A stretch of DNA of 64,000 bases, from NCBI GenBank assembly GCA_902577765.1, contig CACHAK010000001.1:1-64000 (forward strand). The letters are read 5' to 3'. Of this stretch, positions 42,629 through 51,510 are shown piece after piece. The notes under the pieces were generated by a model. It did not search any database, was not told where the DNA came from, and saw only the letters and a program-made list of their open reading frames with translations. Each line of letters begins with the position of its first letter. Position 1 is the first letter of the stretch. The DNA is from an uncultured Pelagibacteraceae bacterium (GTDB taxonomy: Bacteria; Pseudomonadota; Alphaproteobacteria; Pelagibacterales; AG-422-B15). The translations under genes and the position numbers were made by a program.

Positions 42629-43960
42629 TTAACTTTGTCTTTGTTTTAATTCAGAAAATATTCTTTCATAAAAGTTACTATCGTACTTATTAAAGTATGT
42701 AACTATTATTGCTATAGTTCCGGCAACGGCTGGAAAAATATATCCCATAATAAATAGACCATTCAATGTTTCTGGGCTTTGATTAATTGCATTTGCCACA
42801 TAATCTGTGCTTTCAAGAATTACTCCAGCAAGCCATGCACTAAAACCAACACTTAATTTAAAAACAAATACGTGAGCTGCGTTTAAGACTCCTTCAGCAC
42901 GAAATCCAGATTTCCATTCACCATACTCGATTGTATCAGCTATCATTGACCAGGCCATGACACCTGCCATACCGAAACCAATGAAACCAAAGGTTGCAAT
43001 AAAAGCTAATAACCAAAAGTTTTCATAACCAGTAATATAATAGATTATTAAATCAGTGATTACGTAAAGAAATGTTCCAATCATGAATAAAGTCTTTTTT
43101 TCAAACCGATGTTTTATTAAGTTAACTAAATATGCACCAAACATAATTTGTAAAATCACACTTAGCAAAATTGGACTAAAGTAAGCCTCTAATTGAAGAT
43201 TATATTTTACAAAATAGACAACTGTTAGTTGCTTGATATTATTTGCAACCCAAGTTGTTAAAAGTGCCAATATTACGAAATGTAATGGATAATTGTTAAA
43301 TACCATTTTAGTAACTTTTTTAATACCAATAGTTTCTTCGTATGGCTTTGAATAAACTTCTTTAGTATTAAAAAAACACAGAAATGCAAAAATAGCTCCA
43401 AGCACTGCCAAACAACCCACTACAATTGGAAATCCGTACTGAGGTGAGCTAAAAAGGCCAACCAGGGGCAATGTTAAAACTGCAACAGCAATTGATCCAG
43501 AGCTGGCTCCTAAATACCTAAATGATGCGAGCGATGTTCTTTCGTCTCTGTCTTGAGTCATCGCTGGAATGAGCGATCCAACTGGAATAGCAATGATTGT
43601 ATATAAAGTTGTGAATGTAATGTATGTAAATAGTGCCCAATAAAATTTACCCGTTTGTGACAAATCAGGTGAGGTAAAACATAGAATAATCATTATTAGT
43701 GCAGGGACTGATCCAAACAAAATATAAGGTCTGAATTTCCCCCATCTGGTCGAAGTATTATCTGCAATATACCCCATAATCGGGTCAGTAAATGCGTCCC
43801 AGATTTTTGCTAAAAAGAAAACTAAGCCAGCGTTTGCAGGCGATAATCCAAAAATATCTGTATAAAAAAATAGTAAGTAGAAGACAGTCAGTTGCCACAT
43901 TATATTAATGGCAAAATCACCTCCACCGTAAAACAATTTTGATCTAAAACTTAGTTTCAT
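42629..43960 (-). CDS. GPH-family (MelB-like) sugar:cation symporter, MFS
   Basis: 443 aa with about twelve membrane helices. The glycoside-pentoside-hexuronide family is indicated by KLFYGGGDFAINIMWQLTVF at the start, FFLAKIWDAFTDPIMGYIAD (the cation-site Asp pair) and TSTRWGKFRPYILFGSVPAL. A later MIADTIEYGEWKSGFRAEGV is also typical. It probably imports a galactoside or galactosylglycerol-like compound with Na+ or H+, feeding the adjacent GH1 and galactokinase. It overlaps the serine-hydrolase gene by 4 bases. Confidence 0.9.
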   Translation of the reverse strand: MKLSFRSKLFYGGGDFAINIMWQLTVFYLLFFYTDIFGLSPANAGLVFFLAKIWDAFTDPIMGYIADNTSTRWGKFRPYILFGSVPALIMIILCFTSPDLSQTGKFYWALFTYITFTTLYTIIAIPVGSLIPAMTQDRDERTSLASFRYLGASSGSIAVAVLTLPLVGLFSSPQYGFPIVVGCLAVLGAIFAFLCFFNTKEVYSKPYEETIGIKKVTKMVFNNYPLHFVILALLTTWVANNIKQLTVVYFVKYNLQLEAYFSPILLSVILQIMFGAYLVNLIKHRFEKKTLFMIGTFLYVITDLIIYYITGYENFWLLAFIATFGFIGFGMAGVMAWSMIADTIEYGEWKSGFRAEGVLNAAHVFVFKLSVGFSAWLAGVILESTDYVANAINQSPETLNGLFIMGYIFPAVAGTIAIIVTYFNKYDSNFYERIFSELKQRQS

Positions 43961-45099
43961 AGGGCATCATATATTGTTTCAACTAATTTAAGTGCTCTTT
44001 GATCACCGAGCATGGATCCAGTTAATAAATTCATTGTGTATGCGCAGCTAATTCCATTTTCAGGATCCCCAAATGCCATAGAACCGCCCCATCCAGTATG
44101 ACCAAATGCTTTACTGCTTTTACCAAATAATTTTCCACCACCGACACTATAACCTGCATGTGACCACTGCATAGGTGACTTCATTACATGATCGTCTCCA
44201 CTTACAGCAACTGTAGTAAGAGTTTCAAAGGTATTTGATGAAATAAATTTATTTGATAAATGCGATAAGAAAAAATCATAAATTTTTGCAAGTGATCCTG
44301 AATTAGAGTGACAGTTCATAGCTGGAATCTCTGCAAGTCGCCATTCAGCTGTGTTTGCTGTTTTTGTTCTGTTTGCAGGATTAAGAAATGCAGTAATTAG
44401 ATACTCATCTACATTTGTAGGATCACTAAAAGCTTTTCTTAGGCTTTCGGAGCTAATTAGCTCAGCAATATTGTCATGATATGCTGAGGGTGTACCTATA
44501 AAACATTTAGTTTCAAGAGGACTATTCAGTAACTCTTCCAAGTTCTTACCGACTGATTTATTAGTCACTCGTTTAATTAATTCGCCAACTAAAAAACCAA
44601 TTGTTTTTGGATGATAGCATATTTTTTCATTAGCTTTGTGATATGGTTCTTGATTTGCTAACAGATCAACTACATAATCCCATTTGTAAAAATCGGTTTC
44701 ATCTATTGGCTGTTTCCATCCATACATGCCTGCTTGATGGGAGAGTAATGTTTTTACTTTTATATTTTCTTTTCCACAATTTGCAAATTCAGGCCAGTAA
44801 TCAGCAACATTTTTCTCTAAATCTAGTTTGTTTTCATCAATCAATTTAGCAACAATCATCGCAACAATACCCTTACTGGTTGAGTGGATGTTTACTATTG
44901 TATTTTGGTCCCACTTGTTTTTTTTATCACGATCCCGATAACCGCCATAAAGATCTACTAAAACTTCCCCATTTTGATAAACGGCAAATGACGCGCCCAC
45001 TTCCTCGTCATTTTCTAAGTTTTTCTTGAATAATTCGTAAGTGTTTTCGAACTTTTCATTAAACTCACCCAATTCTGTTATCTCATTTTCTGTAGTCAT
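43957..45099 (-). CDS. Serine hydrolase, class C beta-lactamase/EstB family
   Basis: Beta-lactamase-fold protein of 380 aa without a signal peptide. The nucleophile motif is Ser73-Thr-Ser-Lys76 in NIHSTSKGIVAMI. The basic tyrosine region is ICYHPKTIGFLVGELI and the third motif is GHTGWGGSMAFGDPE (HTG). The cytoplasmic location and context point to an esterase or deacylase rather than antibiotic resistance. It is first in the leftward esterase-symporter-galK-GH1 run and might remove an acyl group from the imported sugar. Confidence 0.88.
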   Translation of the reverse strand: MTTENEITELGEFNEKFENTYELFKKNLENDEEVGASFAVYQNGEVLVDLYGGYRDRDKKNKWDQNTIVNIHSTSKGIVAMIVAKLIDENKLDLEKNVADYWPEFANCGKENIKVKTLLSHQAGMYGWKQPIDETDFYKWDYVVDLLANQEPYHKANEKICYHPKTIGFLVGELIKRVTNKSVGKNLEELLNSPLETKCFIGTPSAYHDNIAELISSESLRKAFSDPTNVDEYLITAFLNPANRTKTANTAEWRLAEIPAMNCHSNSGSLAKIYDFFLSHLSNKFISSNTFETLTTVAVSGDDHVMKSPMQWSHAGYSVGGGKLFGKSSKAFGHTGWGGSMAFGDPENGISCAYTMNLLTGSMLGDQRALKLVETIYDAL

Positions 45100-45145
45100 T
45101 TATAGTGTCATAAGGCTTTTATTTATATATTCTGCAGTAGATTAT

Positions 45146-46054
45146 ATGACAGAGCAGAATAACAAAACATATTTAATAGGTTTTATACTGGCACTATCTG
45201 CTGGTTTGATATGGAGTTTTGGAGCTCCTACCGTTAGGTACATGGTAGATGCTCAGGTCTATCAATGGCACTACCTTTTTTATAGAGGTATAGTTGTAGC
45301 AACAATTTTGTTGATATATTTGATTTATAACGAAGGTATTTCTTTCTATCATAATTTTAATAGAGTTGGATCATCTGGCTTATTGGGTGGTATTGGTCTT
45401 GCTGCAGCTTTTATATTTTTTATTTTTGGAATGACTTATACCTCTGCGGCTACCACATTATTTATGATCGGTACACAACCATTATTTGCAGGGCTCTTTG
45501 CATATATCTTTCTAAAAGAAAAAATTGGCATCACAACTGCGATAGCATGTTTTGTATCTTTGTTTGGAATCTTTCTCATGGCTTATAATGACTGGTACGC
45601 AGGAACCTTTTTAGGTTGGGTATTTGGTTTATTCTGTTCTATTGGATTTGCAATATTTGCAACAACGCTCAGATGGCAACCAGACACACCTAAATTTACA
45701 ACAATCATTATTGCTGGTATTACCTGCTCACTTTTTTCAATGATTATGATTGTTTTATTTACTGATAGTTACTCAATGCCGTTACAAAATATTTTATTAA
45801 GTATGCTACATGGAACTTTAGTTGGGATCGGACTTATACTTTTAAGTTTAGGTGCGCGCTATCTTCCTGCAGCAGAATTTATGTTACTTTCTTTAACAGA
45901 AGTTGTGGGAGGAGTAATTTGGTGTTGGATACCTTTATTTGGAGTAAACGAAGTTCCCTCAAACATAACTTTAATGGGCGGCTTGGTAATTATTATTGCT
46001 ATAAGTTTTTATGCTTTTGGTTCTACAAAAAAAACTACACCTCCAACACTATAG
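45146..46054 (+). CDS. EamA/DMT-superfamily transporter
   Basis: Ten-helix inner-membrane transporter of 302 aa with two EamA repeats (FGMTYTSAATTLFMIGTQPL then FAGLFAYIFLKEKIG; YLPAAEFMLLSLTEVVGGVI then WCWIPLFGVNE). The open frame goes back to 45041, but that part is antisense to the serine-hydrolase start. The ATG at 45146 (TEQNNKTYLIGFILALSAG) is the realistic start. It is upstream of an alcohol dehydrogenase and a dienelactone hydrolase in one direction, so it may carry the substrate or product of those enzymes. Confidence 0.88.
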   Translation: MTEQNNKTYLIGFILALSAGLIWSFGAPTVRYMVDAQVYQWHYLFYRGIVVATILLIYLIYNEGISFYHNFNRVGSSGLLGGIGLAAAFIFFIFGMTYTSAATTLFMIGTQPLFAGLFAYIFLKEKIGITTAIACFVSLFGIFLMAYNDWYAGTFLGWVFGLFCSIGFAIFATTLRWQPDTPKFTTIIIAGITCSLFSMIMIVLFTDSYSMPLQNILLSMLHGTLVGIGLILLSLGARYLPAAEFMLLSLTEVVGGVIWCWIPLFGVNEVPSNITLMGGLVIIIAISFYAFGSTKKTTPPTL

Positions 46055-46060
46055 AAACGA

Positions 46061-47224
46061 ATGAGTGATATTGATAATGTTAATTGGAATTATCCTACCC
46101 TAATATGGTTTGGTTTAGGCCGTTCCCTAGAGATCCCAAGCGCCTTGGAAGTTCAAGGCATGCAAAATCCTTTAGTTGTAACCGATCCAGAATTTACCTC
46201 TAATAAAAACTTTATAAAAATTATTGAATTATTGAAAAATAATAAAATCAAACATTCAATTTTTTCAAATATTAAAGGAAATCCAACAGGTAAGAACGTA
46301 ATGGATGGGGTTGAATATTTTTTATCTAATAATAACGATGGTGTAATAGCGATCGGCGGAGGCAGTTCTCTTGATGCTGGTAAAGCAATTGCATTCATGA
46401 CGAAACAAAAGAAAAATCTGTGGTTTTTCGAAGATATTGGGGATAATTGGACAAGGGCAATTACAGATCAACTTCCAAAAGTAATTGCGATACCAACTAC
46501 GGCTGGGACTGGTTCTGAAACAGGCCGCGCATCACTTATTTTGGACGAAAGTGATAAAACAAAAAAAATAATATTTCATCCCTCGTTCTTACCAGACCTT
46601 GTAATACTTGATCCAAATTTAACTTTATCTCTTCCACCTCATCTCACAGCCGCAACAGGTATGGATGCTTTAGCTCATTGTTTAGAGGCATACTGTGCTA
46701 GAGGTTTTCATCCTATGGCGGATGGTATTGCACTAGAAGGGATAAAGAACGTGAGGGATAGTCTTCTAAGTGCTTATAAAAATCCTGATGATATCTTTGC
46801 AAGATCGAAAATGTTAGTAACATCATCAATGGGATCGACTGCATTTCAAAAAGGACTAGGAGCAATACATTCTCTTTCACATCCTATAAATGCAGTTAAT
46901 GATATTCATCATGGTCTCTCGAATGCAATATTTATGCCATATGTACTTAAATTTAATGAACCGATTATAAGTCAGAGGATACAACTTTTAACAAAATACT
47001 TAGAATTAGAAAATTCAACATTTGACGGATTTCTGTCGTGGATATTGAGGCTAAGAGATGAACTCGCTATTCCTCATACTCTAAAGGAGCTTAATCAAGA
47101 ATTTGATTTTGAGCTACTTAGTGAAATGGCATTGAAAGATCCATCCACTGGACCAAACCCACGCGATATAAGTCTTGATGAAATGAAGCAACTTTACATT
47201 AACTCATATGAAGGTATTCTATAA
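46061..47224 (+). CDS. Iron-containing alcohol dehydrogenase
   Basis: Group III alcohol dehydrogenase of 387 aa. The NAD(P) site is VIAIGGGSSLDAGKAIAF, then IPTTAGTGSETGRASLI. The metal ligands are Asp and His in MDALAHCLEAYCARGFHP and two histidines in IHSLSHPINAVNDIHHGLSN. Substrates range from simple alcohols to maleylacetate; the neighbouring dienelactone hydrolase makes the latter (maleylacetate reductase) worth considering. I see no firm proof, since ring-cleavage genes are absent. It starts 6 bases after the transporter. Confidence 0.9.
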   Translation: MSDIDNVNWNYPTLIWFGLGRSLEIPSALEVQGMQNPLVVTDPEFTSNKNFIKIIELLKNNKIKHSIFSNIKGNPTGKNVMDGVEYFLSNNNDGVIAIGGGSSLDAGKAIAFMTKQKKNLWFFEDIGDNWTRAITDQLPKVIAIPTTAGTGSETGRASLILDESDKTKKIIFHPSFLPDLVILDPNLTLSLPPHLTAATGMDALAHCLEAYCARGFHPMADGIALEGIKNVRDSLLSAYKNPDDIFARSKMLVTSSMGSTAFQKGLGAIHSLSHPINAVNDIHHGLSNAIFMPYVLKFNEPIISQRIQLLTKYLELENSTFDGFLSWILRLRDELAIPHTLKELNQEFDFELLSEMALKDPSTGPNPRDISLDEMKQLYINSYEGIL

Positions 47225-47226
47225 GT

Positions 47227-47967
47227 ATGATCAAAACAGAAAAACTAGTTTATGGTTCTGCAAATTCTAGTGTGCAATTTGAAGGTTCAATAAGTTATGA
47301 AGATAGTTTTGATACACCAAGACCAGGAGTTCTCGTATGTCATGCTTATGGAGGCCATTCTGATTTTGATATTAAGAAATCAGAACAACTTGCTGAGCTT
47401 GGGTACTTTGCATTTGCTATGGATTTATATGGACAGGGAAGAAGAGGTTCAAATCCCCAAGAGTCAATGGAGTTGATGAATGAATTTAATTCTGACCGAG
47501 TATTGCTTCAACAAAGAATGATCCATGCTTTTGAAACCCTCAAGAATTTTGATAAAGTTGATGAAAACAAAACCGGAGCAATTGGATTTTGTTTTGGAGG
47601 AAAATGTGCACTTGATTTGGCTAGGGCAGGCGAAGATGTTAAAGGGGTTGTTAGTTTTCATGGATTATATGACGCACCAAAGGCAAGTTCAGGAAAGCAA
47701 TTGAAAGGAACAATAAAAATTGATTCATCGATTTTAATCCTACATGGATACGATGATCCTATGGCAACTCCACAAAATATGATTGATTTAGCTGATGAAT
47801 TAAATTCAAAAAAAGCAAATTGGCAAATTCATGCTTACGGCAATGTTGGACATGCTTTTACAAATCCTGAAGCTAATGATCGAAACTCGGGATTATTCTA
47901 CGATGCGCATGCTGATCAGCATTCATGGCGAGAGATGTCTAATTTTTTTGAAAAAATTTTTTCTTAA
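47227..47967 (+). CDS. Dienelactone hydrolase family protein
   Basis: Alpha/beta hydrolase of 246 aa with a cysteine nucleophile: Cys122 in AIGFCFGGKCALD (G-x-C-x-G-G), acid Asp176/177 in HGYDDPMATP and base His209 in YGNVGHAFTNP. DLH opens dienelactones to maleylacetate in chloroaromatic degradation, but many relatives act on other esters. It is 2 bases downstream of the iron alcohol dehydrogenase. It converges with the MarR-like gene. Confidence 0.88.
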   Translation: MIKTEKLVYGSANSSVQFEGSISYEDSFDTPRPGVLVCHAYGGHSDFDIKKSEQLAELGYFAFAMDLYGQGRRGSNPQESMELMNEFNSDRVLLQQRMIHAFETLKNFDKVDENKTGAIGFCFGGKCALDLARAGEDVKGVVSFHGLYDAPKASSGKQLKGTIKIDSSILILHGYDDPMATPQNMIDLADELNSKKANWQIHAYGNVGHAFTNPEANDRNSGLFYDAHADQHSWREMSNFFEKIFS

Positions 47968-47972
47968 AATTA

Positions 47973-48329
47973 CTATTCAGACCTCCAATTGATATTTTTC
48001 ATTGAATTAAGATAATTCTTAAATTCTTTTATCAATTCTGAACTTGGTTTTACTGTTTTTCGTCTTTTATCGTTCTCTGTTTTTTCTAAATGTATGAAAC
48101 CTCTGTCACAAGCCTCATTAATCATCATAGATGACTTAGGCCGTGATGTGTGGAAGAGTTTTGTCTTTAATTCTTCAACACATAGCTTTTCTTTATTTTG
48201 ATGGGCTGACATTACAAGGAGCATCATATGATAATGAGATGGGGTCTTTCTGAAAAAGTGCTTACTTGAATGGTGTGAGGTTCCCATTTGTTCTTCCCAA
48301 AATCTGAGGAGAGAGTTTGTTGCGCTCAT
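47973..48329 (-). CDS. Winged-helix (MarR-like) transcriptional regulator
   Basis: 118 aa, a small DNA-binding protein. The helix-turn-helix and wing are read as CVEELKTKLFHTSRPKSSMM, INEACDRGFIHLEKTENDKR and RKTVKPSSELIKEF, the pattern of MarR wings with a basic DKRRK turn. No ligand-binding extension is present. It is the last gene of the leftward TetR-to-sulfatase run, but a 21-bp palindrome lies just upstream of its start, which may be its own operator. Confidence 0.75.
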   Translation of the reverse strand: MSATNSLLRFWEEQMGTSHHSSKHFFRKTPSHYHMMLLVMSAHQNKEKLCVEELKTKLFHTSRPKSSMMINEACDRGFIHLEKTENDKRRKTVKPSSELIKEFKNYLNSMKNINWRSE

Positions 48330-48347
48330 ATAGAAAAATTTTACAAC

Positions 48348-48368
48348 AATTAGAGCGATCGTCTAATT
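48348..48368. promoter_or_regulatory. 21-bp palindrome, possible operator of the MarR-like gene
   Basis: AATTAGA (48348-48354), spacer GCGATCG, TCTAATT (48362-48368): perfect 7-bp arms. It lies 18 bases upstream of the MarR-like start and 21 bases past the sulfatase stop. MarR-type proteins bind palindromes of this size. It could instead form a hairpin at the end of the sulfatase message, but no strong T run follows on the minus strand. Confidence 0.45.
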
Positions 48369-48389
48369 AAATTTTAAAAAAATTACTAT

Positions 48390-50063
48390 TTAATTATCCC
48401 AATAAGTGAACTCATCGCCAGCTTGAAATGTATACCCATTGTGTTTATCAATTAATATAGGAACAGACATTGTGTTATCATATAGTGGAGGAGGTTGAAC
48501 CTTTTTATGATCATTTAATAGTCTTTTAAGCTCTTCAACTTTTAAAGTCATTTCGCTTGCAAGATTAATTCTCTCATAGGGGTCACTTTCAACATTAAAC
48601 AACCAGTCTTTACCAGTTCGGTGATCAGTAATGAGCTTCCAATTTTCGTGAAGAACAGTTTGAAGGCGACCTTGTAGCCAATATAGTGTTTCATGCGGCA
48701 TGTCTGAATTGTGATTTTGTAAAAAGGGCAATAAGTTTACTCCGTCAATAATTCTATCATCTGGTAATTCTGCTCCAGCTGCAGCAGCAAATGTTGGTAA
48801 AATATCGTTTGCGTGAATAGGGGCGTTAAATTCTATTCCTGGTTTAATTTTATTTGGCCATTTAGCCATAAATGGAACATGCAAACCACCTTCGAAATGA
48901 GTTAGTTTCCATCCACGATAAGGTTTATTGATATCAGATAAATGAATGTAGTTAGCTCCACCGTTATCGCTGGTTAATACAATTAGTGTATTATCTGTTA
49001 GATTATTCTTTTCAAGTGTATCTAATATTCTTCCAACACTTCTATCAAGAGCTTTTAACATTCCAGAATATACTTTTAATTCTTCACTGAATTCACCCTC
49101 GATATGGTGAAAATGATCATAGTCGTCTCTAAGAGCTTGAAGTGGATTATGAGGCGCAAAGTGAGATAGGTATAAAAAGAAGGGCCTGTTCTTATTTTTT
49201 TCAATAACTTTGATTGCTTCATCTGTGTAGTAGTCAGTAATATATCCACGAGGTTCAAATGGTTCACTCTTGTTATTTCGTGCAGCGTATTGAGTACTGG
49301 CCCAAACCATCTCGTCAATAATTTCCCCAGTTCTAGCATTTACAACATCTGGATGATTCTCTGGAAGATAAAGTCCGCCCATTAGTTGAAGGCTGTCGTC
49401 AAACCCCTGATCAGTTGGACCATAACTTGGAGCAGTTCCTAGATGCCACTTTCCAATTATTGCAGTGTAATATCCTTCATTTTTTAGTACTTCTGGAATA
49501 GTTATTTCACTAGATGGCATTCCTGGGTATCCAATATTACCGTCATTATCCAAAGCAGTAAGTTCAGCTTCATCATCAAAAATTATAGGAAAACCAGTAT
49601 CGTTTAATTCTTCACCCCATTTTGTAATAGTAATGAGTGATTTAAATGCAGGGGTAAATTCAAATCCAAATCTTGTTGAATAGCGACCAGTCATAATTGA
49701 AGCACGTGAAGGAGAGCAGCTTGCACTTGCCGCATAACCATTATTAAATTTTATACCTTCTAAACCAATACGATCCATGTTTGGTGTCATTAAACTGCCA
49801 TCTCCAGCACCGCCATTATAAAGCGATACATCATTGAAGCCCAAATCATCTGCAAGAATTAAAATAATATTTGGTTTATCAGCTAAGGCAGGATCTCTTT
49901 CTGATGGACCGTCTGGCCAAATGACCTCACGGTTTTCAGCAACTGGTCTTGTGAACTCAAATATAGTTGGTAGTGACCAAAGAAATATTTGAAGTTTGTA
50001 TGTCCATAGGATTAAAGCAAGAATAAGAATAAAAAAAACTGAAAGAGATATTTTTTTAATCAT
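48390..50063 (-). CDS. Sulfatase (type I, formylglycine-dependent), membrane-anchored or exported
   Basis: 557 aa. An N-terminal hydrophobic helix (residues 5-25) would export or anchor it in the periplasm. The metal site is IILILADDLGFNDVS (Asp72/Asp73). The modification site Cys116 lies in SASCSPSRASIMTGR (C-x-P-S-R), to be turned into formylglycine, then GKWHLG (lysine and histidine of the active site) and TLIVLTSDNGG. It resembles arylsulfatase and carbohydrate-sulfatase subfamilies; the substrate is undetermined. No formylglycine-generating enzyme gene is nearby. It overlaps the MBL-hydrolase gene by 1 base. Confidence 0.92.
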   Translation of the reverse strand: MIKKISLSVFFILILALILWTYKLQIFLWSLPTIFEFTRPVAENREVIWPDGPSERDPALADKPNIILILADDLGFNDVSLYNGGAGDGSLMTPNMDRIGLEGIKFNNGYAASASCSPSRASIMTGRYSTRFGFEFTPAFKSLITITKWGEELNDTGFPIIFDDEAELTALDNDGNIGYPGMPSSEITIPEVLKNEGYYTAIIGKWHLGTAPSYGPTDQGFDDSLQLMGGLYLPENHPDVVNARTGEIIDEMVWASTQYAARNNKSEPFEPRGYITDYYTDEAIKVIEKNKNRPFFLYLSHFAPHNPLQALRDDYDHFHHIEGEFSEELKVYSGMLKALDRSVGRILDTLEKNNLTDNTLIVLTSDNGGANYIHLSDINKPYRGWKLTHFEGGLHVPFMAKWPNKIKPGIEFNAPIHANDILPTFAAAAGAELPDDRIIDGVNLLPFLQNHNSDMPHETLYWLQGRLQTVLHENWKLITDHRTGKDWLFNVESDPYERINLASEMTLKVEELKRLLNDHKKVQPPPLYDNTMSVPILIDKHNGYTFQAGDEFTYWDN

Positions 50064-51130
50064 TATTCGATATTTGTAATTGTAATATCCTCTGAATTAA
50101 TTGGTAAAATTGCTATGGTGCCATCATCAGCTAATGTCCAGTTATCAGGTCGAACTTCGCTTACCCCTTTTACGAAAATTATTTTAGCAATAAAACTATC
50201 AGGAGCTGGTATCAGATGATAAAAAATCAACTCTTTTACATTTGCTTCATTTGCGGCTTGCGCAGCTTCAACAGGTGAGGCGTGATATCCCTGAATATCA
50301 TAAAAAACTCTTGAAAGTTGAGGCTGTATAATCTCTGATATATCCTCAGCTCTACCTATCATATTATATGACAAAGCATCATGAAAAAGTAAGTCAGCAT
50401 TTTTTGATTGTTCAATCAAATTTGTACTGTAATCCGTATCCCCACTAATTACGATTGATCTGCCCTTATAATCAAAGCGAAATCCCAATGAGGGATAAAC
50501 TGGCAGATGTTCAACTTCAAATGCTGTTATCTTCAGACTGCCATCGTCAAAAATAACTGGATTATTTAAATCTATTATTTTTGTATCAAAGCCGGCAATA
50601 TCAGATGGTGCTACTTCCTCTCCATGATGCAGCGTTCTCCATTCATAATCAAGCTCGTAAGCCCTTGTTATGCCCTCTGTAACTAATTGTGTTCCCTCTG
50701 GTCCATAAACAGGAAGTTTTCCCTCTCTATTTTGAGTTACCCATGAATAAAGATGAAAATCAGCCAAATCAGAAATATGGTCTGAATGCAGGTGAGTAAA
50801 CAGCACGGCATCTAAATTACCTAGATCTATCTGCCAATTTATTAGATTTTGCCTACTTCCATCTCCGGTATCCACAATAAACATATGGTCTGGTGTTTTG
50901 ATCATAATACATGGCTCAGCTCTTCCTTTACCAGGTAATGGACCTCGTGATCCACAGACAAGTCCAATAATATAATCACCTTCAAAGGTAACTAATTTAT
51001 CTTGATTATTTAACTGAGATTCAAAAATTAAGTCGATAAAGAAATTTTGAACTGATGTATTTCTTATTCCAAAGAACCCAACAACAAATATTAAGATTGC
51101 AACTATTAAGAAATAATAGATTTTCCTCAT
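50063..51130 (-). CDS. MBL-fold metallo-hydrolase (RNase Z/arylsulfatase-like), exported
   Basis: 355 aa with an N-terminal hydrophobic helix (FLIVAILIFVVGFFGI) predicting export or anchoring. The di-zinc site is FTHLHSDHISD (His113, His115, Asp117, His118), then ISGDTDYSTN (Asp ligand) and LIFYHLIPAP (late His). The RNase Z-like layout is also used by arylsulfatases of the MBL type and by lactonases. Because it sits outside the cytoplasm next to a sulfatase, a small ester or sulfate ester is a more likely substrate than tRNA. It lies 2 bases from the 4-TM gene. Confidence 0.87.
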   Translation of the reverse strand: MRKIYYFLIVAILIFVVGFFGIRNTSVQNFFIDLIFESQLNNQDKLVTFEGDYIIGLVCGSRGPLPGKGRAEPCIMIKTPDHMFIVDTGDGSRQNLINWQIDLGNLDAVLFTHLHSDHISDLADFHLYSWVTQNREGKLPVYGPEGTQLVTEGITRAYELDYEWRTLHHGEEVAPSDIAGFDTKIIDLNNPVIFDDGSLKITAFEVEHLPVYPSLGFRFDYKGRSIVISGDTDYSTNLIEQSKNADLLFHDALSYNMIGRAEDISEIIQPQLSRVFYDIQGYHASPVEAAQAANEANVKELIFYHLIPAPDSFIAKIIFVKGVSEVRPDNWTLADDGTIAILPINSEDITITNIE

Positions 51131-51132
51131 AG

Positions 51133-51510
51133 TTAATTACCAGAAACCTTTCTGGATGTAATAAGCAATATTGCAACAAGAACAATTTCAATAATAATAA
51201 ATTGTGTTGCAAAAGTTGCATCATGCGCTGCCCACGATATGACTCTAAATATTGCTGTAACACTTAAAAGCATTGCAGGAGCATAAAACCAAATACTTTT
51301 TAGAGTATAAGCTGCAAGTATCATCATCAAACCAATGCAAAAGAAATAACTTCCAACATCGCCAATCAGACTGCTTCGACCTAATCCTTCTGGAATTACT
51401 AATATACCAAAATTTGCTCCAGCATCGTAAGGGGATATTATCCAAACAAGACCAAGTACAATAAATATAAATCCGTTTATTGTATTTAGAATAATTAAAA
51501 ATTTATTCAT
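51133..51510 (-). CDS. Four-helix membrane protein of unknown function
   Basis: 125 aa with four hydrophobic segments (IINTINGFIFIVLGLVWII-like start, SYFFCIGLMMILAAYTL, FYAPAMLLSVTAIFRVI, FIIIEIVLVAILLIT). A short R-V-I-S-x4-H-D motif sits in the third loop. It is like, but not clearly the same as, the DUF4345-type proteins. A similarly built protein is encoded on the other side of the TetR operator (53950-54423, R-I-I-T-x4-H-N). It overlaps the DJ-1/PfpI gene by 4 bases. Function unknown. Confidence 0.75.
   Translation of the reverse strand: MNKFLIILNTINGFIFIVLGLVWIISPYDAGANFGILVIPEGLGRSSLIGDVGSYFFCIGLMMILAAYTLKSIWFYAPAMLLSVTAIFRVISWAAHDATFATQFIIIEIVLVAILLITSRKVSGN

Noticed and set aside
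43957-45099. Antibiotic-resistance beta-lactamase
   Set aside because: Has the S-x-x-K and HTG motifs of the fold but no signal peptide, and sits in a sugar-use operon; an esterase is more likely.
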